A stretch of 64,000 nt of DNA from NCBI GenBank assembly GCA_037442205.1, contig JBBIQS010000030.1, positions 1-64,000 on the forward strand, written 5' to 3'. Under the pieces are notes generated by a model that was not told the DNA's origin, did no database searches, and saw only the letters and a list, made by a program, of their open reading frames with translations. How positions within the stretch are numbered: position 1 is the stretch's first letter; each line of letters starts with the position of its first letter. This document shows, piece by piece, positions 31,961 through 39,326 of this stretch. Both the position numbers and the translations under genes were made by a program. The DNA is from JBBIQS01 sp037442205 (GTDB lineage: Bacteria > Myxococcota > Myxococcia > Myxococcales > UBA5297).

Positions 31961-32977
31961 ATGCGAATCCCTGCCCTGGTCCTCCTGCTCTGCGGCGCTT
32001 GCGCCGCAAATTCGTCCACCTCCTCCGACGCGGGAGCCGAAGCCGATGCCGGGCTGTGCGCCCAGGCGCCCGCCGGGCGGGTGCAACTGCCGACCGACGA
32101 TACCGTCCATGGCACCGAGCCGATGGAGTGGTGGTACTGGACCGGCCATCTGCAGAACGACGCCGGCCGCTGGTTTGGATTCGAGCTGGTGTTCTTCCGG
32201 GCGACCTCGGGCGGCTTCCGGGTGAAGATGGCGCACGCCGCGGTGACCGACATCGAGAACGGCGGCTTCCACTACCTGGCGAAGACCGAGGTCGGCGACT
32301 GGACGCCGGTGGCCGACGGCTACAGCTTCGCGATGAGCAACCAGACCGCCAGCGGCGGCAACGGCCGGGACCGGCTGCACGGCGAGGTCGACGGCTATGT
32401 CCTCGACCTGGATCTGGTGGCCGACAAGGCCCCAGTGCTCCAGAACGAGGTCGGCTACACCGACTACTCGTTCGGCGGCTACACCTACTACTACTCGCGC
32501 GAGCACATGCCGGCGAGCGGGACGCTGGTGATCAACGGCCAGAAGATGAACGTCCACGGCACCGGCTGGTTCGACCACCAATACGGCGACATCCAGTCGG
32601 CGCTCACCGCCGGCTGGGATTGGTACGCGCTGCAACTCGACGACAACCGGCAGATCATGCTGTTCGAGGTCCGCAAGAACGGGCAGCAGGTGCTGGTCGG
32701 CGGCTCGATGAGCGACGGCAGCTGCCGGCAGATCGCCATTCCCCAGGGCGACGTGACGGTGACCGCGCTGGGTGATTGGCGCAGCCCGAACACCGGCTGC
32801 ACCTATCCCTCCGGCTGGACGGTCAAGGTGGGCCAGGAGACCTTCACCGTCACGCCCACGTTGCGGGACCAGGAGCTCGGCAACGCGTTCCCGGTGAAGT
32901 ACTGGGAGGGCGCCTGCACCGTGAGCGGCAGCGCCACCGGCCGGGCCTATGTCGAGCTGACCGGGTACTGCAAGTAG
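31961..32977 (+). CDS. CrtC/lipocalin-like lipoprotein
   Basis: 338 residues. A lipobox (LLLCGAC) near residue 14 is followed by a Ser/Asp-rich tether. The fold signature of CrtC/AttH-type double lipocalins is clear: MEWWYWTGHLQ, the GFELVFFRA strand, and GTGWFDHQYGDIQ. In carotenoid pathways CrtC hydrates neurosporene or lycopene; many CrtC-like proteins bind other apolar ligands and lack that role. Being a lipoprotein without neighbouring carotenoid genes argues against carotenoid hydratase. It is divergent from the ECF/caspase operon and may be regulated from the shared region. Confidence 0.8.
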   Translation: MRIPALVLLLCGACAANSSTSSDAGAEADAGLCAQAPAGRVQLPTDDTVHGTEPMEWWYWTGHLQNDAGRWFGFELVFFRATSGGFRVKMAHAAVTDIENGGFHYLAKTEVGDWTPVADGYSFAMSNQTASGGNGRDRLHGEVDGYVLDLDLVADKAPVLQNEVGYTDYSFGGYTYYYSREHMPASGTLVINGQKMNVHGTGWFDHQYGDIQSALTAGWDWYALQLDDNRQIMLFEVRKNGQQVLVGGSMSDGSCRQIAIPQGDVTVTALGDWRSPNTGCTYPSGWTVKVGQETFTVTPTLRDQELGNAFPVKYWEGACTVSGSATGRAYVELTGYCK

Positions 32978-33103
32978 CCGGGAACTCGGCCGAGTTGCCT
33001 GCGGCTGCCCAGGTCGGCGAGAGGTCCATCAGCTCGAACCGCCGACCGCAGTGCGCACGCCATGCCAGGCGGGCCCTAGGCTCAAAACAGCTGTTCGGGG
33101 GCG

Positions 33104-33130
33104 AGGTGCGTCCCAAAACGGAACGCACCT
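33104..33130 (+). terminator. Hairpin downstream of the CrtC-like gene
   Basis: An 8-bp inverted repeat AGGTGCGT/ACGCACCT, with an inner CC/GG pair around AAAAC, spans 33104-33130. It lies 126 bases after the stop of the CrtC-like gene and immediately before the periodic array. No T run follows, so it may be a processing hairpin rather than a terminator. Confidence 0.4.
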
Positions 33131-33146
33131 GCTTCGCGGTGGGACA

Positions 33147-33318
33147 GGAAGGGGCTCCGCGCGCGCTCGTACGGGCTAGAAAGGGGTTCCCGGGCGAGCT
33201 CGGCGGCCGGGAAAGGGGTTTCCCAGCGACCCCGCCGGCCGTGAAAAGGGGCTCCGGAATCCTGGCTGCCAAGGAAAGGGGTTCCTGGGCCCGCACGGTG
33301 GTCTGAGGAAGGGGTTCG
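33147..33318. repeat. Degenerate tandem array, six units, ~32-bp period
   Basis: Six copies of a core close to GAAAGGGGTTCC occur in one orientation: 33147-33158, 33179-33190, 33210-33223, 33243-33255, 33273-33285 and 33307-33318. The first G of each GGGG run starts at 33151, 33183, 33215, 33248, 33278 and 33311, giving steps of 32, 32, 33, 30 and 33. Units 2 and 3 are also alike between the cores (GGCCG ends). The region has no supported gene. On the minus strand open frames show weak 11-residue repeats (EPL/NPF/TPF), which could be a by-product of the period. It may be a repeat family, or an array of helically phased protein sites. Confidence 0.75.
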
Positions 33319-33456
33319 CGGACCGCATCCCCGACGTTTCATTCCCTCGCGAGGCTCCGGCCGTCAGCGGAAGGAAGATCGGGCGGCCTGCGCATTCTCC
33401 GGATGGTCCACAACGTGGAGCGGGACTGCTGTGGGCGCGCAGTGGAGGAGGGGGAG

Positions 33457-33957
33457 ATGCAGACCATCAAGCAAGCGGCGGCTGAATTCCTCACCAAGAA
33501 GCGAGTGGCAGTGACCGGCGTCTCGCGCAAGGCGCAGGACCACGGGAGCAACGTGGTCTACAAGCGCCTGAGGGAGCGGGGATACCAGGTCTTCGCGGTC
33601 AACCCCAACGCCGACCAGGTCGAGGGAGATCGCTGTTTCCACGATCTCAAGTCGATTCCCGGAGGCGTGGAGGCGGTGGTGATCGGAACGCGGCCAGATC
33701 GCGCCATGGACACCATGCGCGAATGCGCGGATCTCGGGATCAAGCACGTCTGGATGCACCGCGCCTTCGGGACCGGCAGCGTCTCCGCCGAGGCCACGGC
33801 CTGGGGACGGGAGCACGGGATTTCGGTGATCGATGGCGGCTGCCCGGCGATGTTCAACCCCGCGGCCGACGGCGGGCACAAGGTGATGCGGGTGATGTTG
33901 TCGATCGGCGGCAAGATCCCTCGGCGAGTGCCTGAGCCGAAGGGAGCGGCCACCTAG
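33457..33957 (+). CDS. CoA-binding domain protein (YccU-like)
   Basis: 166 residues; the ATG at 33457 is preceded by an excellent GGAGGAGGGGGAG, which is why I prefer it to the in-frame ATG at 33403. The fold is a single Rossmann-like CoA-binding domain: RVAVTGVSRKAQDHGSNVVYK, GYQVFAVNPNADQVEG, and VWMHRAFGTG ... GISVIDGGCPAMF. YccU-type proteins bind CoA in vitro; their physiological role is not known. It converges on the radical SAM gene and the two stops share the four bases CTAG. Confidence 0.9.
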   Translation: MQTIKQAAAEFLTKKRVAVTGVSRKAQDHGSNVVYKRLRERGYQVFAVNPNADQVEGDRCFHDLKSIPGGVEAVVIGTRPDRAMDTMRECADLGIKHVWMHRAFGTGSVSAEATAWGREHGISVIDGGCPAMFNPAADGGHKVMRVMLSIGGKIPRRVPEPKGAAT

Positions 33958-34700
33958 ATCTGGCCGGGCGGCACGTGCCGCGGGTCATAGGCCGCCTGGT
34001 AGCTGATTCCCGCGCGGCGCAGGCGCTCGGCTGTCTCGCCGTACAGGACCAGCTCCTCGATCTCGAGGTCTCTGAATTCAGGCGCGATCTGCCCGAGACG
34101 CCGCCTCAACGCCCGGATGCTGTCGGTCGAGGAGAAGCTCGTCATGAGCGCCGGCTGGACGTCGACGCCGGCGCGGTGGAGGTTCTCGAGCGCCAGGAGC
34201 GGCAGCTCAAACTCCTCCGGCGGGGCTCCGGTCAGCCGGGCGAAGCCCTCGGGCGTGGCCGCCTTCAGGCTCACGCGCACGTAGAGGTTGGGGAAGCGCG
34301 CGAGCTCGACGGCATACGAGGGATCGGCACCGAGGAGCAGCCCGTTGGTCTCGAGGATGAAGAGCAGATCGCCCGGAATGCGCCCAAGAACCTCCAGCAG
34401 GTGCTCCCTGCCAATCGTGGGCTCGTTGCCGCTGATGCGCACGCGCTCGAAGTCATGGCTCCGGGCGATGGACACGAGCCGATGCGCCACCTGGTCCGGG
34501 GAAAAGAGCGCTCCGACCTGCTCCGGGCGCACCACCGTGTTCCAGGACCAGCAGAAGAGGCAGCGCAGGTTGCAGCCGACGCAATCCGCCGTAGCGATCC
34601 CGCCGTAGAACCGCGCGGGGCGGAAGCGAGTGTACTTGCGCTTGTTTCCCCGCAAGGTCGCGGCCGCCGCGCGCTCGGTTCGCTCGCGAAAGCCCGCCAT
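33954..34700 (-). CDS. Radical SAM protein
   Basis: 248 residues starting at the ATG at 34700 with a GGGGG stretch seven bases upstream. The 4Fe-4S motif is C43-x-x-x-C47-x-x-C50 (CNLRCLFC), followed by VRISGNEPTIG (a GGE-like SAM-binding motif altered to GNE) and LLFILETNGLLLG. The N-terminal segment has YTRFRPARFYGGIATADCVGC. There is no additional C-terminal Cys cluster typical of SPASM enzymes. The reaction cannot be named; the layout resembles small stand-alone radical SAM proteins of the activating-enzyme/PFL-like class. Its stop shares CTAG with the CoA-binding gene, but they are convergent, so no operon. Confidence 0.85.
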   Translation of the reverse strand: MAGFRERTERAAAATLRGNKRKYTRFRPARFYGGIATADCVGCNLRCLFCWSWNTVVRPEQVGALFSPDQVAHRLVSIARSHDFERVRISGNEPTIGREHLLEVLGRIPGDLLFILETNGLLLGADPSYAVELARFPNLYVRVSLKAATPEGFARLTGAPPEEFELPLLALENLHRAGVDVQPALMTSFSSTDSIRALRRRLGQIAPEFRDLEIEELVLYGETAERLRRAGISYQAAYDPRHVPPGQI

Positions 34701-34977
34701 CGACGCACCCCCGTGAATCGAACTCTCCAGATCCGGAACGCGCGCGGCGGCGACTTCTCTGCGTCGCGAGGCTCGGGGGGCGGAGGATGCGAGGCGCCGA
34801 CCCGGAGTCACGCTTCGACGGCTTCCTGGCGAGCCTCGGCGCGGACAGCTGCGGCTCGCCTGGATGTGCGAGCTGCAGACGTCGCTTCTCCTTGCCGGAC
34901 TCGCGCCTTGGCGAGAAAGCGAGCGCGCCGAAGGCACAAAGCGCAATGGGGCTCTACATTCACGCGGGAGAAAGCCG

Positions 34978-35166
34978 ATGCATCCGCAACTCAAATCGGC
35001 ACTGGAGCGCGGAGAGGCCACCGGAACCGGGCGGTGCCAGATCTGCGGCGCAGACGGGCCGGTGATCTACGTCCCGGAGGCCCCGCTGCCCAACTCATTC
35101 TGCGAGAAGTGCGCGGACGAGTACGGCGACGAGCTGGTCCCGCCCGAGCCCTCCCCCGCGCCGTGA
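34978..35166 (+). CDS. Small zinc-ribbon protein (62 aa)
   Basis: Two CxxC pairs (CQIC and CEKC) separated by about 20 residues form a probable zinc ribbon, with an Ala/Pro-rich acidic tail. A GGGAGAAAG site precedes the ATG. The short helical N-terminus (MHPQLKSALERGE) may mediate contacts. No family is recognised; such mini-ribbons often regulate or bind nucleic acids or ribosomes. The 277 bases upstream, divergent from the radical SAM gene, contain no clear further gene. Confidence 0.7.
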   Translation: MHPQLKSALERGEATGTGRCQICGADGPVIYVPEAPLPNSFCEKCADEYGDELVPPEPSPAP

Positions 35167-35209
35167 TCAGGTCGCCGCGCAGGCGAGCTGTTGCCGCCAG
35201 GAAGGGAAT

Positions 35210-35668
35210 TCAGCCTTTCTTACGACCGTGCTCTACCAGTTCAATCAGCACGCCGCCTGCCGACTTCGGATGGAGGAAGGCGACCTTGTGGCCGCGCGCA
35301 CCGGGCCGAGCCGCTTGATCGATTGCCTCCACGCCTTCCCGGCGCAGCTCTGCCAGGCGGCTGTCCACTCCTCCGACGTGGAGCGCGACGTGGTGCAGCC
35401 CCGGCCCGCGCTTCTGCAGGAACTTCTCGAGCCCGGCGTTGCCACCCTTGGGGGCGATGAGCTCGAGCGAGGCGCCGTTGGGCAGGTCGAAGAAGGCGGC
35501 CTCGGTCTTCTGCGACTCGACGAGCTCGCGGTGGGCCAGCTTGAGCCCGAGCAGGCGCTCGAAGAGCGGAATGGCCGCGTCCAGGCTCTCGACGCAGATG
35601 GCGATGTGGTCGAGCCCCTCGACGGCAGGGCGGTTGGCGGTCGGCGAGGCGTTCTTGGTGTCGTCCAT
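35210..35668 (-). CDS. mce: Methylmalonyl-CoA epimerase
   Basis: 152 residues, a VOC-fold protein. The metal-ligand positions known for the enzyme map to His21 (GLDHIAI), Glu69 (SLELIAP), His93 (LHHVALHV) and Glu143 (GVLIELVE). It interconverts (S)- and (R)-methylmalonyl-CoA, linking propionyl-CoA carboxylation to the mutase and the TCA cycle. The mutase and carboxylase are not in the window. The ATG at 35668 follows GGAG. It is divergent from the M19 dipeptidase, with a 111-base shared region. Confidence 0.9.
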   Translation of the reverse strand: MDDTKNASPTANRPAVEGLDHIAICVESLDAAIPLFERLLGLKLAHRELVESQKTEAAFFDLPNGASLELIAPKGGNAGLEKFLQKRGPGLHHVALHVGGVDSRLAELRREGVEAIDQAARPGARGHKVAFLHPKSAGGVLIELVEHGRKKG

Positions 35669-35779
35669 CGGGGTCTCCGCGAGCTCGAGCGCACGATGTT
35701 CCCACGCGCGGACGGCCGAAGCGATACCCGGCCGGGCCCGCTCCTGCAAGGCGAGCCGGCGGGCTACTCTCTCGGGAAG

Positions 35780-36796
35780 ATGATCGACGAATCCCAGATC
35801 GACGAGGTGCTGGCCTCGGCGCAGGTGGCCGACGGCCATGCCGACTCGCTGATGTGGAACCGGGATCTGACTCGGCAATCGGACTCGGGGCAGGTCGACT
35901 TTCCGCGGCTGGCGCAGGTGCAGGCGCGGCTGCAGTGCTTCACCCTGGTGACGCGGGGCCTGCCGGTGGTGAACGGACTCGCGGCCTTCGCTTGGTGGCA
36001 GCGCTGGCCCAAGAGCGCGCGCGGCGGGGAATGGGCTCGGGCCCTCTTCCAGATCGAGCAGCTGGAGCGCTTCTGCCAGGCCTCGGCAGGGACGGCGGCC
36101 ATCGCCGCCACTGCCGCCCAGTTGCGCGAGAACCTTGCGGCGGGGCGGCTGTCGGCAGTGCTGGGCATCGAGGGCGCGCATGCGCTCGAGGGCCAGGTGG
36201 AGCGGGTCGCGCAGCTCTGGGCGCGCGGCGTGCGCTTCATGGGGCTGTCGCATCTGGCGCCCAACGAGCTGGCGGGCACCTGCTTCCCGCTCTACCGCGA
36301 CCGCGGGCTCTCGCCGCTGGGGCGCGAGGTCCTGGAGGCGATGGCGCAGCAGGGGATGGCGATCGACCTCGCCCACGCCTCGCGAAAGACGACCGCCGAC
36401 ATCCTCTCGGGCCCCGAGTTGCCCACCTTCTGCTCCCACGCCGGCATCGCCTCGGCCACTCCGAGCTGGCGCAACCTGGATGACCAGACCATCCGCGCCA
36501 TCGCCGACCGCGGCGGAGTGGTGTGCGTGATCTTCGCCCGGCCTTTCATCGGCGGGGCGACGGTCGAGCACCTGGTGCGCCACATCGAGGCTGCCTTGCA
36601 GCTGGCCGGCGAGGACCACGTCGGCCTGGGCGCGGACTACGACGGCTTCGTGAAGCTCCCTCGAACGATGGGCGACGTGCGCGGCGTGCGCGTGCTGGCG
36701 CGGGCGCTGCTCGAGCGAGGAATGCCGCGCACCGCCGTGGAGAAGGTGCTGGGGCGCAACCTGGTTCGCTTCTTTGCCGAGCGGGTTCTTCCCTGA
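35780..36796 (+). CDS. Membrane-dipeptidase-like zinc hydrolase (M19)
   Basis: 338 residues. The binuclear-site residues of the renal dipeptidase family are recognisable: His20 and Asp22 (DGHAD), the bridging Glu131 (GIEGAH), His199 (IDLAHAS), His220 (FCSHAG) and Asp286 (GLGADYDG). These enzymes hydrolyse dipeptides, often with a D-residue, and have broad substrates. No signal peptide is seen, so it appears cytoplasmic. It is divergent from the epimerase gene; a role in peptide or cell-wall turnover is a plausible guess. Confidence 0.93.
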   Translation: MIDESQIDEVLASAQVADGHADSLMWNRDLTRQSDSGQVDFPRLAQVQARLQCFTLVTRGLPVVNGLAAFAWWQRWPKSARGGEWARALFQIEQLERFCQASAGTAAIAATAAQLRENLAAGRLSAVLGIEGAHALEGQVERVAQLWARGVRFMGLSHLAPNELAGTCFPLYRDRGLSPLGREVLEAMAQQGMAIDLAHASRKTTADILSGPELPTFCSHAGIASATPSWRNLDDQTIRAIADRGGVVCVIFARPFIGGATVEHLVRHIEAALQLAGEDHVGLGADYDGFVKLPRTMGDVRGVRVLARALLERGMPRTAVEKVLGRNLVRFFAERVLP

Positions 36797-36855
36797 GCAG
36801 CGCGGCAGCGGCTGCGTGCTACAGTCGGCGCCGCTCGCCGCTCGGAGGTGGCCCG

Positions 36856-37194
36856 ATGCAGACGCTGCTCGCCGTCCTGAAGAAGTACCTGACGATCATG
36901 GCCTTCGGGGCGCTGTTGGGCGTGGCCGCGGCTTCCTGGCTCGGGCCCTCGGTTCTCCACTGGTATTCGACCCCGCCGACCATCCCAGGCAGCCCGCCGC
37001 CGATGATCACCTGCGACGGGCAGGTGCAATGGGCGCTGACCAGGCTGTCGCAGACCATCGGAGGGAGCGCGCTGCTCTTCGCCGTGGTCTTTGCGGCGGG
37101 CGCGGCGTTCCTGGGCAGCGTGCGCCAGCAGAAGCCTTCGCCGAGCGGGACCTCCGGCCCGGCGAACGTCGACGTGACTCCGAAGGCTCCCTGA
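36856..37194 (+). CDS. Small membrane protein, unknown
   Basis: 112 residues with a clear TCGGAGG site before the ATG. Two hydrophobic segments (about 12-31 and 68-88) flank a periplasmic or cytoplasmic loop rich in Pro with one Cys (TPPTIPGSPPPMITCDG). The tail is Pro/Ser-rich (QQKPSPSGTSGPANVDVTPKAP). I do not recognise a family. It follows the dipeptidase gene by 59 bases on the same strand and ends three bases from the convergent signal peptidase gene. Confidence 0.65.
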   Translation: MQTLLAVLKKYLTIMAFGALLGVAAASWLGPSVLHWYSTPPTIPGSPPPMITCDGQVQWALTRLSQTIGGSALLFAVVFAAGAAFLGSVRQQKPSPSGTSGPANVDVTPKAP

Positions 37195-37197
37195 CCG

Positions 37198-38187
37198 CTA
37201 GCGCACCGCGCGGAACATCCGCCACGGGCGGATGCCGCTGTCGCCCCACAGCCACCAGCCGGGCTTGCCCAGCGACAGCCAGATGAAGAGGGCGCGGCCC
37301 TTGACGTGATCGAAGGGGACGTACCAGCCGCCGGCAGAGCGCGAGTCGGCCGAGTTGTCGCGGTTGTCGCCCATCACGAACAGGTGGCCGGGGGGAACCT
37401 TGTACGGCCCCTCCAGCGTGTAGTGCTGCCGGTCGGGGTCCGAGAGCACGTCGTGGACCTTGGCCACCGAGCCGTCGTCGTTGCGGAGGGTCTCATCCAG
37501 CAGCTCCGCCTGCTGCCCGACCCACGGCCCGCCGTCGCCCTCGCGGTCGAAGTAATCGAACTTCGGGTTGACCATCTTGCGCGGCTGCTCGACCCCGTTG
37601 ATGTAGACCACCTCGCGCCGGACCTCGACGGTGTCTCCGGGCAGGCCCACGATGCGCTTGATGAGGTCGGTCCGCTCGTAGAACGGGAGCGCGTCGTCGC
37701 GCGGGGTCACGAAGACGATCACGTCGCCGCGCTTGTAGCCTCCCCAGTGCAGCGGCTCCCAACTCACCGCCGGGAAGCGCACCCCGTAGCTGAGCTTGTT
37801 GACGAAGAGCTGATCGCCGATCGACAGCGTCGGGATCATCGATCCCGAGGGGATGCGGAAGGGCTCGACCAGGAAGATGCGCAGCGCCGCCGCCACTGCC
37901 AGCACCTTCACCAGCGAGAGGAAGCTCTCCAGCGTCGGATGGCGCCGGCCGAAGGCGAGGTGCTTGTCGAGGAGCTTGTCGAGCTTCTCCGCCGCCTTGC
38001 TCCGCGCCGCCTCGTCCTTGAGAGCCGCCTTCAGCTCCTGGGCCGCCTGCTCCACCTGCGCCAGCCGCTCCGGCTCCAGCCGCTTGCGGTACTTGCGGGT
38101 CAGCCGCTTGGCCTCGTGCAGCAGATCCTTGGCGTCCGCCTTGCTGACGCGGATCTTGCTGGACTCTTTGGCGCTGACGCGTCCCAT
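37198..38187 (-). CDS. lepB: Signal peptidase I with long charged N-terminal extension
   Basis: 329 residues, longer than the usual ~250-300. The catalytic dyad is Ser116 in PSGSMIPTL and Lys177 in DLIKRIVGLPGD; box E GDNRDNSADSR is present near 268-278. A single membrane helix (about 90-107) anchors it. Before it are ~85 charged residues predicted to be coiled coil (AKRLTRKYRKRLEPERLAQVEQ), which would lie in the cytoplasm. The enzyme removes signal peptides from Sec and Tat substrates. The start has GGAG seven bases upstream. The gene converges with the small membrane protein. Confidence 0.94.
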   Translation of the reverse strand: MGRVSAKESSKIRVSKADAKDLLHEAKRLTRKYRKRLEPERLAQVEQAAQELKAALKDEAARSKAAEKLDKLLDKHLAFGRRHPTLESFLSLVKVLAVAAALRIFLVEPFRIPSGSMIPTLSIGDQLFVNKLSYGVRFPAVSWEPLHWGGYKRGDVIVFVTPRDDALPFYERTDLIKRIVGLPGDTVEVRREVVYINGVEQPRKMVNPKFDYFDREGDGGPWVGQQAELLDETLRNDDGSVAKVHDVLSDPDRQHYTLEGPYKVPPGHLFVMGDNRDNSADSRSAGGWYVPFDHVKGRALFIWLSLGKPGWWLWGDSGIRPWRMFRAVR

Positions 38188-38314
38188 TCGAGAGCTCCGG
38201 GCGCCGCCGGATAAGTGCCGGGCGCCGCGTATGAGCCCCAGGTTTTGCCAAATTCACCCTCCCGCCGCCACAGGTTTCGGCTCAGACACTCGGCCGGTCC
38301 GGGATTGAGGCAGG

Positions 38315-38878
38315 ATGGAGGGCGTGAATCCCATCGTCCACGCCGAGCTGTCCTGGCTGGCGGCGCAGGCGCTCCCCGACCGCCGCGACCGCGTCGTGGT
38401 GACCCTCGCCGGCGTGCTCCCCGACCTGGACGGCCTGGGGATCGTCTTCGGCCCCGAGGTCTATGCTCGCTTCCATCATCAGCTCAGCCACGGCTATCTC
38501 GCCGCCGGCGTCTTCGGGCTGCTGGCGGCACTCCTCGGTCGGCGGAAAGGAAGGACGGCGCTGCTGGCGCTCGCCACCTTCCATCTGCACCTGCTGTGCG
38601 ATCTGGCGGGGAGCGGACCCGACTGGCCCATCTACTACTTCTGGCCGACCAGCATGCGGGAGTGGATGTGGAGCGGCCAGTGGGACCTGGCCAGCTGGCA
38701 GAACGGGGTCATCGGGGTCATCGCCTCGGTCCTGTGCCTGGCGACCGCCTTCCGCTGGCGGCGCACCGTGGTCGAGCTGTTCTCGCTCAAGGCCGACGCA
38801 GAGGTGGTGCGGGCGCTGTGGCGGCGCTTCGCCGGCAAGGAGCCGCCGGCGATGCATGGCGAGCTGGGCGAGAGCTGA
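38315..38878 (+). CDS. YdjM/DUF457-like membrane-bound metal-dependent hydrolase
   Basis: 187 residues with about four membrane segments. The family's metal-binding pieces are visible: HAELSW at the start, GVLPDLDGLG (near 33-42), HHQLSHG (near 54-60) and FHLHLLCDL (near 89-97). The family is annotated as LexA-regulated inner-membrane hydrolase in Escherichia, with activity unproven for many members. It is flanked upstream by the divergent lepB gene and converges on the STAS-like gene. Confidence 0.83.
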   Translation: MEGVNPIVHAELSWLAAQALPDRRDRVVVTLAGVLPDLDGLGIVFGPEVYARFHHQLSHGYLAAGVFGLLAALLGRRKGRTALLALATFHLHLLCDLAGSGPDWPIYYFWPTSMREWMWSGQWDLASWQNGVIGVIASVLCLATAFRWRRTVVELFSLKADAEVVRALWRRFAGKEPPAMHGELGES

Positions 38879-38897
38879 CCGGCTCAGATGGCCGGGC

Positions 38898-39260
38898 TCA
38901 GCGGGTGGCCAGCCAGTCCATCGCCTCCTCGCGGGTCTCGAAGATCGGGATCTCGCGCCCACTGGCCCGGATGACGACGTTGAGGACAATCTTCTTGAGG
39001 CCCCTGACTCCGACCACCGCCAGCGCCCGGGCGTAGGGCTTGTTGGCCTCGGCGCTGATCTTGATCTCGTGCGAGGAGGCGTCGTTGAAGTGGGAGTTGG
39101 TGACGTCGACCACGGTGCGCAGCGAGTTGAGAGGCTGAGTGCGGGCCAGCTCGCGCGAGGCCTTCATCACTTCGACGGTGACCTCAGGCGCGCAGTTCGA
39201 GGCATCCAACAGCAAAACTCGCACGCCCTTGTGCTCGACGAATCGGACTCGGTCGTTCAT
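38898..39260 (-). CDS. STAS / SpoIIAA-like domain protein
   Basis: 120 residues; AGGAGGAGC sits before the ATG. The alternating strand-helix pattern (VRFVEHKGVRVLLLDASN, LRTVVDVTNSHFND, PYARALAVVGVRGL and REIPIFETREEAMDWL) matches the STAS-like fold family in which the end of the domain carries a conserved FETREEAxDWL-like segment. No catalytic role is expected; such proteins usually mediate protein contacts or sense lipids or nucleotides. It lies 66 bases downstream of the DUF362 fusion gene on the same strand. Confidence 0.75.
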   Translation of the reverse strand: MNDRVRFVEHKGVRVLLLDASNCAPEVTVEVMKASRELARTQPLNSLRTVVDVTNSHFNDASSHEIKISAEANKPYARALAVVGVRGLKKIVLNVVIRASGREIPIFETREEAMDWLATR

Positions 39261-39286
39261 GGCGCTCCTCCTCTTGGCTCACGCGA

Positions 39287-39305
39287 GGGCGCCGGCCAGG
39301 CGCCC
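39287..39305 (-). terminator. Hairpin between DUF362 fusion and STAS gene
   Basis: A perfect 7-bp stem GGGCGCC/GGCGCCC with a five-base loop lies 21 bases after the stop of the DUF362 fusion on the minus strand. No T run follows. It may be a pause or weak terminator ahead of the STAS-like gene. Confidence 0.35.
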
Positions 39306-39326
39306 GTCCGTGGAGGCGCCGCGATA

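Larger units (their letters stand above)
32978..33456. other. 479-base gene-free region holding hairpin and periodic array
   Basis: Between the CrtC-like lipoprotein and the CoA-binding protein I find no supported gene. It contains the hairpin at 33104-33130, the six-unit array at 33147-33318, and the upstream region of the CoA-binding gene (33320-33456), which should hold its promoter. No tRNA, transposase remnant or attachment-site duplication is seen. Confidence 0.6.

Noticed and set aside
33020..33060. Second T-loop-like string (GGTTCGAGC on the minus strand)
   Set aside because: No pairing stems and no clover-leaf around it.
33147..33318. CRISPR array
   Set aside because: Cores are only 12 bases, vary from copy to copy, have related rather than unique intervening bases in two units, and no cas gene is in the window.
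34700..34740. tRNA-like T-loop (GTTCGATTC on the minus strand)
   Set aside because: The flanking five-base stems do not pair and no acceptor, D or anticodon arm can be built around it.
34787..35065. 92-codon open frame with scattered Cys before the zinc-ribbon gene
   Set aside because: It overlaps the better supported zinc-ribbon gene in another frame, and its cysteines lack a recognised pattern.
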